This document shows, piece after piece, positions 8,610 to 17,196 of a stretch of DNA of 64,000 bases; the first letter of the stretch is position 1, and every line of letters begins with the position of its first letter. The translations under genes were made by a program, and so were the position numbers. The DNA is from an uncultured Acidobacteriota bacterium (lineage in GTDB: Bacteria; Acidobacteriota; Blastocatellia; Pyrinomonadales; Pyrinomonadaceae): the NCBI GenBank assembly GCA_937859595.1, contig CALMAH010000023.1, positions 1-64,000 on the forward strand. Reading direction: 5' to 3'. The notes beneath the pieces were generated by a model. That model saw only the letters and a list, made by a program, of their open reading frames with translations, made no database searches and was not told the DNA's origin.

Positions 8610-10589
8610 ATGAGCTTGTCAACAGATGGCTTTATGTTCAGCGATAATTTCAGAAGAGGCGAAGGAAATGGAAGGGGTCGGACGGGTTCGAAAGCTGTTT
8701 CCAAATTGGCGGATATCGGCTGGAAGGCTTTTCAGGCTGTAAATACAGCCCTGCCCGAGGGCCAGTCGATCCAGCCGGCGTGGGCTGCCGAGCCGCTTTT
8801 AAAATCTTATGAGAGAACGGCGCCGCCGCTGGGTTTCCCGCGCGAAACTGACAGCCTCTGTCCGGCCTGCGTAAAATCGGTCCGCAACGGCGTTATCTCC
8901 GGCGATATCCCGCTGAACATCTTAATGGATGCACATCCCGGCGAAATAAAGGCACAGATCGTCGAAGAGGATGGCCAGGTGATAATGCGAAAGACCTGCC
9001 CGACACACGGCGAATTTGAAGACGTGCTGGCAACCGATGCCGATTTTCTCCGGCGGATCGAGGATCTCTTTTTCGGACGCGATTTCAAGGCCGCGGAGGA
9101 CGAACACGTCCATCATCACGGCACAAGCGACATCAAATTTGGCCGCGGAGCGGTGTTGACCGTTGACCTGACGAACCGCTGCAACATGATGTGCAATCCC
9201 TGCTTCATGGATGCGAACCAGGTCGGATATGTCCACGAACCGACATTCGAGGACACAAAAGCGATCCTTGACCGGGCAGTTTCGTTCAAACCGCGCCGAC
9301 AGATAATTATCCTGTTCTCGGGCGGTGAACCGACTCTTTCTCCATATTTTCTGGACGCGGTCGCCTACGCAAAGAAGGTAGGTTTTTACAGGATCCTTGC
9401 CGCCACAAATGGTATCAGGTACGCGGAAGACATCGAGTTTTGCAAGGCTGCGAAGGAAGCGGGCCAGCACGGCGTCTATCTGCAATTTGACGGAACGAAC
9501 GAAGAGGACAATAAGCACCGCGGTGTCGGAAATCTCTTTGACGTTAAATTAAAAGCTATCGAAAACCTTGCCTCGGTCGGCATAAAAGTGACATTGGTCA
9601 CGACCATCGTAAATTCGTGGAACAACCAGGGTATCGGGTCGATCGTAAAATTTGCGGCCGAGAATATAGACAAGGTGCAGACCATTGCGTTTCAGCCCGT
9701 CAGCTTTACCGGCCGAGATGAAGACATCTCGGACAAGGACCGTAAACAGCAGCGTTACACACTTGCGGGAATGACACATGATCTAAAGGACCAACTCGGC
9801 GGTGTGCTCGAACCGATGCGCGATTGGTTCCCTTTAAGTTCGTATTCAGCATTCACATCTGTGATGGATATGCTGCAGGGAGCGGACGCTCCGTGGGGCT
9901 GGTCATCGTGCAATTGCCACCCGAACTGCGGCATTTTCACCTTGATGGTCGTAAACAAGAAGACCAATGAGATGAAATCGCTCTTTGAGTTCTTCAACTA
10001 CGAACAGTTCATGAAGGACGTGGCAAAGATCACCGATACGGCCCGCGGCAAAAAGCTGACGATGGCCCAGCTTGCGATGGCGATAATGCGAAATTATGAT
10101 GCCGCAAAGGCTCCGGAGGGCTTCCCGATCTCGCAGATCATAAATCTGTTCAAGCCGTCATCTGCCACATCGAACAGCGACCGTAACGACCGCATGAAAA
10201 CTGAAAAAGCCGATGACGACATCTGGCGTGTTCTCTGCGTCGAAGGGATGTGGTTCCAGGACCTTTTCACTTACGATTTCCGTCGGACCGAGATGTGTGT
10301 CATCCCTTACGGAACCCAGGAGGGTGAGATCAGCTTTTGCGCCTATAACACCGGAGTCGGCTGGCGGCAAATAATCGAAGAGATGCATAAGACCGCGTCT
10401 CTGTCGGAATGGTACAAAGATCATGGCCGCCATGCGGTTTACGCGAAAGGTAAGGAAGTACCCGGCATCGGCAAGACACGCTCTCTTTCGCTGCCCGTGA
10501 TCGCGAAAGTTCTCGAACAAGATATCGACAAACCGGCCGTCACACCCTATCTGGTCGAAACCGACGAGCAGGAAACGGTCGGCGTTTAA
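8610..10589 (+). CDS. Radical SAM protein, tetraether/membrane-spanning lipid synthase type
   Basis: This large radical SAM enzyme belongs to the group that includes archaeal Tes and MJ0619. A rubredoxin-like N-terminal part has Cys84/Cys87 (CPAC) and Cys130 in KTCPTHGEFEDV. The radical SAM cluster is CNMMCNPC (Cys191, 195, 198), followed by the SAM-binding SGGEPTL. An auxiliary-cluster motif CNCHPNC lies at Cys434, 436 and 440, and more Cys residues follow near the C-terminus. In archaea Tes joins lipid tails into membrane-spanning lipids, and bacterial homologues are linked to iso-diabolic-acid-type lipids. The lipid role here is inference; methylation or other C-C chemistry is possible. 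A GTG lies immediately upstream (8607). Confidence 0.8.
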   Translation: MSLSTDGFMFSDNFRRGEGNGRGRTGSKAVSKLADIGWKAFQAVNTALPEGQSIQPAWAAEPLLKSYERTAPPLGFPRETDSLCPACVKSVRNGVISGDIPLNILMDAHPGEIKAQIVEEDGQVIMRKTCPTHGEFEDVLATDADFLRRIEDLFFGRDFKAAEDEHVHHHGTSDIKFGRGAVLTVDLTNRCNMMCNPCFMDANQVGYVHEPTFEDTKAILDRAVSFKPRRQIIILFSGGEPTLSPYFLDAVAYAKKVGFYRILAATNGIRYAEDIEFCKAAKEAGQHGVYLQFDGTNEEDNKHRGVGNLFDVKLKAIENLASVGIKVTLVTTIVNSWNNQGIGSIVKFAAENIDKVQTIAFQPVSFTGRDEDISDKDRKQQRYTLAGMTHDLKDQLGGVLEPMRDWFPLSSYSAFTSVMDMLQGADAPWGWSSCNCHPNCGIFTLMVVNKKTNEMKSLFEFFNYEQFMKDVAKITDTARGKKLTMAQLAMAIMRNYDAAKAPEGFPISQIINLFKPSSATSNSDRNDRMKTEKADDDIWRVLCVEGMWFQDLFTYDFRRTEMCVIPYGTQEGEISFCAYNTGVGWRQIIEEMHKTASLSEWYKDHGRHAVYAKGKEVPGIGKTRSLSLPVIAKVLEQDIDKPAVTPYLVETDEQETVGV

Positions 10590-10795
10590 TTTTTTTTCTA
10601 TTTTCTCTATTCAGATCTCTCCGGCGTGTGGGATTTGGGTCTGGTTCGCGGTGTTCCGCTGCATCGAGGAATCGGCCGCCTTTGTCTTTCCGCTAGTCTC
10701 ACGCTCGGTCCATCAGATCACTCCCAAAGTGAGCTTTACCCCTGCTCGCCATGGTCGAGGTTTGTCCGGCGAAGCCCAATTTGTAGCGAGAGACG

Positions 10796-13285
10796 ATGAC
10801 ACCGAAACGGCGCCGTACCCTGACGGCGGGCCTATCTGCGATAGCCGCCATCATTTTATCCAGCTTTTACCTTTCAACCACCGAAGCGGACCTTTCGGTT
10901 TACCTTGAGCCGACGGAAAACGGCCTCACAAGGGTTATCGCCGATAGGGTTGGAGCCATCTACGAGACCGAGTGGCCCGTCAACAACCTGAAGGAGATCC
11001 CGCTGGCGGGAAGCACCACTCGTGTCCTAACGTGGACCGAGCACAAGGCCGACGGAAACTCGGAAATGTATGCGATAAGCATCTCCGGAAAGGAATTCGT
11101 TGTCCGCAATGCTGAGCCCCGACTTCGGTTAAGGGTGGGGACATTTGACCCGCTCAGGGAAGTGCCTCCGACGCTTCCCTTTGCTCGCAGGACGGGCGAA
11201 GACCACAATGCCTATATCGTCCAGTTTGTTACGCAGCCGCTCGAGGAATATCGGCAGGCGATCAAGGAAGCCGGAGGCCGGGTGTTCATTTACGTGGCCG
11301 ACCATGCTCATATCGTTCAGATGGACGAAAAGACGGCTGAAAAGGTGGCCGGATTCCCTTTTGTCCGCTGGGTCGGACACTACGAACCGGGATACAAGAT
11401 CGACCACGAACTTTTACCCGCGTTGGCGACAAGAATCCTCGAAGCGAGAAAATATAACGTGATGGTATTGGAACGCGGCGGCAAAATGCACCGACGGGCC
11501 GCAGAGCGGATCGAGCAGTCCGGAGGCGTAGTACACAACATCATCGAAGAGGGCTTCAGGCTAGAAGCCACGCTCGACGCATCCCAGTTGATGGACATCG
11601 CCTCCAGCCCTGACATCCTCTATATCGATCCCTGGTTTCCGCCGGAAGGCGACATGGATATCGTACGAACAACGGGCGGGGCAAACAACATCGAGGCCCT
11701 AACGGGCTACAGGGGCGAGGGGGTCAGGGCGGAGGTGATGGACAACGGACTCCGACAGACGCATGTAGATTTCCAGAGCGGTTCCCCGCCGTTGATACAT
11801 AATTCGTCAAACACAAATGAAACGACGAATCACGGCACTTCGACCTACGGCATAGTCTTTGGACGGGGAACGGCAAATGCCGCGGGACGGGGGCTTTTGC
11901 CGGAGGCGCAGGGCATATTTGCAGACTACGATTTTCTCGCTAACAGATACACACATACGGCAAGGCTCGGTCAACCGCCGTACAATGCGGTCTTTCAGTC
12001 GAACAGTTGGGGAAACGGGCTGACGGTGAACTATACGACGATATCGGCTGAGTTGGACGACATTATCTTCATCAACGACATATTGCTACTACAGTCTCAA
12101 AGCAATACCGGAACCCGAAGTTCCAGGCCGCAGGCATGGTCCAAGAACGTGGTCTCGGTCGGCGGCATCTACCATTACAACAACGCGAATAACGCAGACG
12201 ACCGGTGGGCGGGAGGCGCGAGCATCGGGCCGGCGGCGGACGGAAGGATGAAGCCGGACCTTGCGAACTACTACGACGCGATATTTGCGACCAGTTTCAA
12301 CAGCAATACGAGCTATACCTCAACGTTCGGCGGTACGAGCGCGGCGACTCCGATAACCGCGGGGCATTTCGGTATCTTCTACCAGATGTGGCACAACTCG
12401 GCGTTCGACAATCCAACCGGCCCGACGGTCTTTGAAAGCCGCCCGCGTGCAATGACCGCAAAGGCGGTGATGATAAATACGGCCATGCAATGGGATATGT
12501 CACCGGACGCCACGGACATCAGGCGGGAGAATCAGGGGCTTGGCCGGGTAAGCCTCGCGAATCTCTATGCATTACGGGAAAAGATGCTGATAGTTGACGA
12601 ATCGGTACCGCTCGAGAATCTTGAGACACGCAGCTTTATCGTAAACGTCGCCCCGGGATCGACTGACCCGCTGAAGATAACGATGGCCTATACGGACCCA
12701 ATGGGCAATCCGGCCGTGATACCGGCAAGAATTAACGACCTTGACCTTAAAGTAACCGCACCGGACGGAACGGTCTATTGGGGAAATCAGGGGCTTTCAG
12801 GACGAGGGATGTGGTCGGTGCCCGGCGGTAGCCCAAGCAAGGTTGATACGGTGGAGAACGTTTTCATCGAGACGCCGATGGCGGGCGTTTGGCGGATCGA
12901 TGTCTTTGCGGCTGAGATAAACCAGGACGCAAGGCCAGAAACACCGGGTGTAACAGATGCCGATTTCGCCCTCGCGGCAAGCGGCATCTCAAGGGTCTCA
13001 CCGACCTCAGCTCCGGTGTCTGTAGAAGGACGAGCATTGACCGTGGATGGACGCGGGGTCATGGGTGTGGCGATCACAATCACCGGGTCAGGAGGTGAGC
13101 AAAAACGTGCAATAACAAATGGTTTTGGCCATTACCGCATCGACGGCCTGCGGGCGGGTGAGACCTACGTTTTGTCGGCCGGTTCAAGGCGGTATTTGTT
13201 TGTTCCCGCCGAGATCGTGGTAACTGTTCATGACGACATAACAGGTGTTGATTTCGTTGCATCGCCGCGAGATCAGCATCCGTAA
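10796..13285 (+). CDS. Secreted S8-family subtilisin-like serine protease
   Basis: Extracellular or periplasmic serine endopeptidase of 829 residues. A signal/anchor spans about residues 8-28. A long pro-region (to about 295) precedes the S8 domain. The triad is Asp316 (in VMDNG), His346 (in NHGTSTYG) and Ser515 (in GGTSAATP), with the oxyanion Asn in SNSWG. A beta-rich domain resembling a P-domain follows (about 610-735), and the last ~80 residues look like a carboxypeptidase-regulatory-like beta sandwich. The gene overlaps the convergent isomerase gene by 13 bp at the 3' ends. The substrate is unknown. Confidence 0.9.
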   Translation: MTPKRRRTLTAGLSAIAAIILSSFYLSTTEADLSVYLEPTENGLTRVIADRVGAIYETEWPVNNLKEIPLAGSTTRVLTWTEHKADGNSEMYAISISGKEFVVRNAEPRLRLRVGTFDPLREVPPTLPFARRTGEDHNAYIVQFVTQPLEEYRQAIKEAGGRVFIYVADHAHIVQMDEKTAEKVAGFPFVRWVGHYEPGYKIDHELLPALATRILEARKYNVMVLERGGKMHRRAAERIEQSGGVVHNIIEEGFRLEATLDASQLMDIASSPDILYIDPWFPPEGDMDIVRTTGGANNIEALTGYRGEGVRAEVMDNGLRQTHVDFQSGSPPLIHNSSNTNETTNHGTSTYGIVFGRGTANAAGRGLLPEAQGIFADYDFLANRYTHTARLGQPPYNAVFQSNSWGNGLTVNYTTISAELDDIIFINDILLLQSQSNTGTRSSRPQAWSKNVVSVGGIYHYNNANNADDRWAGGASIGPAADGRMKPDLANYYDAIFATSFNSNTSYTSTFGGTSAATPITAGHFGIFYQMWHNSAFDNPTGPTVFESRPRAMTAKAVMINTAMQWDMSPDATDIRRENQGLGRVSLANLYALREKMLIVDESVPLENLETRSFIVNVAPGSTDPLKITMAYTDPMGNPAVIPARINDLDLKVTAPDGTVYWGNQGLSGRGMWSVPGGSPSKVDTVENVFIETPMAGVWRIDVFAAEINQDARPETPGVTDADFALAASGISRVSPTSAPVSVEGRALTVDGRGVMGVAITITGSGGEQKRAITNGFGHYRIDGLRAGETYVLSAGSRRYLFVPAEIVVTVHDDITGVDFVASPRDQHP

Positions 13286-14964
13286 TTGCGACAGAGTGTC
13301 TTAAGCCCCTCAGCGACATCCGCTCCGATGTGGACACGCAATGCACGCCGCCCACGGTCGAGAAGGACCTGAAGATCGCCGAGCGATTGTGCGGCCTTGA
13401 CCACGCCGAAGGTGAATTTTTGCCCTGGAACAGCCAGGTCCTCAGTATCGTCCGAGGTGATCTGCAAAAAGACCCCGTTGTTGGCCCCGCCCTTATAAGC
13501 CTGGCCGGTCGAATGCAAAAATCGGGGGCCAAACCCGAGGCATGTTGCGGCGAGCCTCTGTTCTAGGGTTCGGGCCCTGATCCGCTTGAGCAGTTCTTCG
13601 TTCTCCTGGTTCATTTCCAGATAGGCAAGGACGGCAAAATAATCGCCGTCGTCTATGTTTGAGCAATGAGCGGAGAGAAGCTCGGAGATCCGCGGTTCAT
13701 CTACCATTTCCATTAACCTGGAGGCATACGCTTCGCTTGAAAAGAGCTTGAATCCGGCCTCTTCGAAAAAGGGCTGTTCAGCGGGTAGCTCGCCGGAGGC
13801 TTCGAATTGGTCTGTTATCTTGCGTGCTTCGATCTTCGCCGACTCAACGTCCGGTTGGTCAAACGGATTTATACCCATTGCAGCACCTGCGACGGCGGTC
13901 GCGAACTCCCAACGGAAAAACTCACCGCCGAGAGAGTACCTATCTGCGAGTTCAATATCAATGACCGGATGGCCGGCGGCGTGAAGTGCCGCAAGGTCAA
14001 TGGGAATATCGGAACCCGCAAGACGCACCTGAACAAAGACCCGGTCGCTGCCATAGCTGACGGCGGGCTGGGGCGGTTCGCCGTCAACAGGAATTATCGC
14101 AACGCCATTCTTGCCTGTGGATTCGGCGATCAACTGTTCGAGCCAGGCTCCGAGCCGCGAGATCTCAGGTGAAGTAAAGATAGTCAGCTTGTCGCGGCCT
14201 GCCCGATGGCAAACGCCAAGGATCAGGCCAAGTACAACTCCAACGTTACGACTTGCGACGTCGCGGCGATAAAGCTCTGCCACTTCGGAGCCGCTGGAGA
14301 GCAGGCGCTTTACATCGAGGCCCATCGCGGCGGCTGCAGTCATCCCGAACGGCGATAATGCAGAAAATCGCCCACCGACTGTAGGTTCGCCAAAGATGAT
14401 ATGGCGAAACCCGTCTTCGCGGGCCACCTCTTCCATTTTTGAACCCGGATCAGTGATGGCTATGAACTGCCGGCCGGCGGACTCTTTACCGACGAATTCG
14501 GCGACCCTTTCAAAGAAATACTGCTTGAAGCAATTCGGTTCAAGTGTGGTGCCGGATTTGCTGGCTACGATAAAGAGGGTTTTCGAGAGGTCGAGCCGAC
14601 TTTCGACAGTCTTCACTTGTGCCGGCACGGTAGAATCAAGGATATGAAAGTTAGTCTTGCCGAAGGTGTGTGCCAGAACCTCGGGGCAAAGCGATGAACC
14701 GCCCATACCCATTAGAAGAATGTCCTGAAAACCCGCGTCGCGAACATCCTCTTTCAGCTCTTCGTACTTTTTCAGGTCACCAAGCTCGCGATCGACGATA
14801 TCGAGCCAGCCTAGCCAGCGATCTTCGCCGGAGCCGGTCCAGACGTCGGCGTCCTTTTGCCAGATACGGTTAACAGTACCGTCGGCTTGCCACGCTGCTA
14901 GTTCATCGCTTAGGGCCGAGTTAAGAGCGTCCGGGAGTGAAAAGGTAAATGAATGGTCTGGCAT
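13273..14964 (-). CDS. pgi: Glucose-6-phosphate isomerase
   Basis: Interconverts glucose 6-phosphate and fructose 6-phosphate. Two SIS-type sugar-phosphate folds are visible: GMGGSSLCPEV and ASKSGTT in the first half, and GRFSALSPFG further on. A C-terminal GQAYKGGANNGVF motif is also present. The sequence resembles the isomerase half of bifunctional transaldolase/isomerase proteins rather than the classical E. coli enzyme, yet here it stands alone. I chose the ATG at 14964, because the longer form (to 15033) adds 23 unconserved-looking residues and leaves no promoter space before the divergent TPR gene. Its 3' end overlaps the subtilase gene. Confidence 0.87.
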   Translation of the reverse strand: MPDHSFTFSLPDALNSALSDELAAWQADGTVNRIWQKDADVWTGSGEDRWLGWLDIVDRELGDLKKYEELKEDVRDAGFQDILLMGMGGSSLCPEVLAHTFGKTNFHILDSTVPAQVKTVESRLDLSKTLFIVASKSGTTLEPNCFKQYFFERVAEFVGKESAGRQFIAITDPGSKMEEVAREDGFRHIIFGEPTVGGRFSALSPFGMTAAAAMGLDVKRLLSSGSEVAELYRRDVASRNVGVVLGLILGVCHRAGRDKLTIFTSPEISRLGAWLEQLIAESTGKNGVAIIPVDGEPPQPAVSYGSDRVFVQVRLAGSDIPIDLAALHAAGHPVIDIELADRYSLGGEFFRWEFATAVAGAAMGINPFDQPDVESAKIEARKITDQFEASGELPAEQPFFEEAGFKLFSSEAYASRLMEMVDEPRISELLSAHCSNIDDGDYFAVLAYLEMNQENEELLKRIRARTLEQRLAATCLGFGPRFLHSTGQAYKGGANNGVFLQITSDDTEDLAVPGQKFTFGVVKAAQSLGDLQVLLDRGRRALRVHIGADVAEGLKTLCRNYGC

Positions 14965-15078
14965 AGTGTTCGAAGTCTCCGCTTTCAAAGTATTTTCCCG
15001 CAATTGGCCGATACGCGCAAAAGGGACGTCCAATCGATCGGTGGCGGTCGGGAGTAAATGTCTGATAGAATCGCGGAC

Positions 15079-16014
15079 ATGAAGCGACTGTCATTGCTAT
15101 TTGCCGTATTGCTTTTTTTCGTGTCCGAAGGCCGCTCGCAATCGTGTTATGAGGAGGCCAAACAGGTCGAGCCCGTTCTGTCAAAAGAGGTTAGGTTGGA
15201 GTATTCGAAAAATTTGGAACTCGCAGCTCGGCAAGCTGCCGAAGAACTCTCGGCCGACAACATAATTTGGTACGCGAGGCGAAAGGGATATCTTGGGTAC
15301 TATAAGGACGCGATCGAGTCCATAACGATCGGGTTGGAAAAGTTTCCCGACGATGCGAGGCTCTACCGGCACCGCGGCCATCGATTTATAACCCTGCGGT
15401 GTTTTGACGATGCGATAAAGGACTTTGAAAGGGCGGCCGCGCTAGTAAGAGGCAAACCCGACGAGGTGGAACCGGATGGGCTGCCAAACCGGCTCAATAC
15501 GCCGACCAGCACACTGCAATCGAACATCTGGTATCACCTTGGCCTTGCCTATTACCTCAAAGGCGACTTCAAGAATGCACTCCGTGCGTATAAAGAATGT
15601 CAAAAGGTCTCAAAAAACAACGATATGCGGACAGCGACGACCTATTGGCACTATATGACGCTGCGGCGTATGGGGAAGAAGCGAGAGGCAGAAAAATTGC
15701 TTAGGGGCTTTTCGACCAATATTGAGTTGATAGAGAATACAGACTATCTCAACCTGTTGAAACTCAACAAAGGCGAGGTAAAGGCCGAAGACCTGCTTTC
15801 AACCATTCGCGGCGATGCAAATACTTTAGGCTCGGCATCGCTCGGCTACGGCATCGGAAACTATTTCCTGTACAACGGCGACAGAGAGAACGCGATGACC
15901 ATTTTTCGAAAGATCGTAGAGGGTAATCAGTGGGCGAGCTTTGGCTACATCGCTGCTGAAAAAGAGTTAGCAGTAAGAAATCCGCTCGAACTGCTGGAAG
16001 TGCAGAAACTGTAG
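15079..16014 (+). CDS. Secreted TPR-repeat protein
   Basis: The ATG at 15079 gives a typical signal peptide (hydrophobic residues about 4-16, cleavage near GRSQS); an upstream ATG at 15058 adds seven residues. The mature part has at least three TPR-like helical pairs: around residues 80-115, 115-150 and 175-205. Aligned Tyr/Leu/Ala positions are visible in the stretches reading YKDAIESI, FDDAIKDF and FKNALRAY. It probably scaffolds protein interactions in the periplasm. The gene ends one base before the convergent inositol-phosphate synthase gene. Partner and pathway are unknown. Confidence 0.82.
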   Translation: MKRLSLLFAVLLFFVSEGRSQSCYEEAKQVEPVLSKEVRLEYSKNLELAARQAAEELSADNIIWYARRKGYLGYYKDAIESITIGLEKFPDDARLYRHRGHRFITLRCFDDAIKDFERAAALVRGKPDEVEPDGLPNRLNTPTSTLQSNIWYHLGLAYYLKGDFKNALRAYKECQKVSKNNDMRTATTYWHYMTLRRMGKKREAEKLLRGFSTNIELIENTDYLNLLKLNKGEVKAEDLLSTIRGDANTLGSASLGYGIGNYFLYNGDRENAMTIFRKIVEGNQWASFGYIAAEKELAVRNPLELLEVQKL

Positions 16015-16015
16015 G

Positions 16016-17182
16016 TTATCTCGTCAACCAATCGAACAGCATTTGTTCCTGATCATGAAACGCGTGTTCGGGCGTTTCTTTTTTTGTCATTGGGAGTTTG
16101 AAGAAGACGGAAAGCTGCTCCTGAACACCGGTTTCACCTCGCTGGTGCGCGAGGTCAAGACAACGGGCGACCTCAATGGCGAGTGGGGCGGCGAGGATCG
16201 AATCCTTGCAAAGGAAATTCACCTTTATCTGCATCGTTTGGCCGAGAAAACCGCGGATGTCGATGTTGTCCCACGCCTCCTTGTTGTCACCTCGGGGCCT
16301 GTAATAGCGGATATCGATGATGTGGTCTTCGACGTGGTAGCCGAGGATGTCGTCCAGCACGCTCTGTTTTGTCTTCACTTTAGATGCAAGCGAATCCTCA
16401 TTAGAAAGGGCAAGCCCATCGCGGTTCCCCAGGATGTTCGTCGAATACCAGCCATCAACGTGCAGTGCCCGGCTTTTGAGTGCCGGGGCAAGCACGGTCT
16501 TGATAAAGGTCTGGCCCGTCTTTCCATCCTTGCCCGCGATCGGGACATTCCGCTTTTCGGCGAATTCGATCAATGCCGGAAGCTCGGCCGAGACTGAAGG
16601 CGTAAAGTTGCCGTAAGGCACGCCCTCGGCGATCGCGGCGTAAGCGTAAAGCATCGCCGGTGATATTTGAGGCGAGTTCGAGTCAAGTGCGCCCTCAAAA
16701 CCTGCAAGCGAATCAAAGGCCTCATCGCCCTTTCCGGCAAGCTTCTCGGTCGAGGCCAGGTTTATGACGACGACCGAATCGCAGCGGCTTTCGAACTCAG
16801 CAAGGTTCTTCCTCAGCTCAGCGATCACTGCACGATGGCCGCCGGTTATCTTATTCTCGCCGGCGATCAGCGAAAGAAAGCGTTCGTCGGCGACGGCCGG
16901 CCACGGCTTGATATGCCGAAGCTCGCTCTCGATCGCAACATACTGTTTGTAGGTAAGAACTTCGTGGTTTTCTGCCGCCTTTGCGAGGTCATCGGGAAAC
17001 ATATCCCAGCCGGCAAAAGTGATGTCGCTGTAGTCTGCGAGCCCGGCATCCGGCCGGTCGGCGAGCGGAAGGCCCTCGGTGCCAATTATCCCCTTTTTGA
17101 GCAGTTCGATTCCGGCGGCCATGGTCGAACCGACCGCCCCGCCAATTCCTACAACTGCAATGCCTAACTTCCGAATCGCCAT
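16016..17182 (-). CDS. ino1: Inositol-3-phosphate synthase
   Basis: NAD-dependent isomerisation of glucose 6-phosphate to inositol 3-phosphate. The Rossmann motif VVGIGGAVGST is near the N-terminus. The family motifs NFTPS and GKDGKTGQTF follow, with the conserved lysines in the latter, and then SNEDSLASKVKTK. The start at 17182 (MAIRKLGIAV) is 14 bases past the stop of the ligase gene; a longer frame running into that gene is unlikely. The order suggests co-transcription with the AMP ligase. The product could feed inositol phospholipids or compatible solutes. Confidence 0.9.
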   Translation of the reverse strand: MAIRKLGIAVVGIGGAVGSTMAAGIELLKKGIIGTEGLPLADRPDAGLADYSDITFAGWDMFPDDLAKAAENHEVLTYKQYVAIESELRHIKPWPAVADERFLSLIAGENKITGGHRAVIAELRKNLAEFESRCDSVVVINLASTEKLAGKGDEAFDSLAGFEGALDSNSPQISPAMLYAYAAIAEGVPYGNFTPSVSAELPALIEFAEKRNVPIAGKDGKTGQTFIKTVLAPALKSRALHVDGWYSTNILGNRDGLALSNEDSLASKVKTKQSVLDDILGYHVEDHIIDIRYYRPRGDNKEAWDNIDIRGFLGQTMQIKVNFLCKDSILAAPLAIEVARCLDLAHQRGETGVQEQLSVFFKLPMTKKETPEHAFHDQEQMLFDWLTR

Positions 17183-17196
17183 GGAAAACGATAATG

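Noticed and set aside
10590..10795. Possible small gene between the radical SAM and subtilase genes
   Set aside because: The only open frame (10651-10908) overlaps the subtilase gene heavily, and its translation shows no signal or domain.
13273..13285. Overlapping convergent stops of the subtilase and isomerase genes as a regulatory antisense device
   Set aside because: A 13-bp tail-to-tail overlap is common in compact genomes; nothing else here supports regulation.
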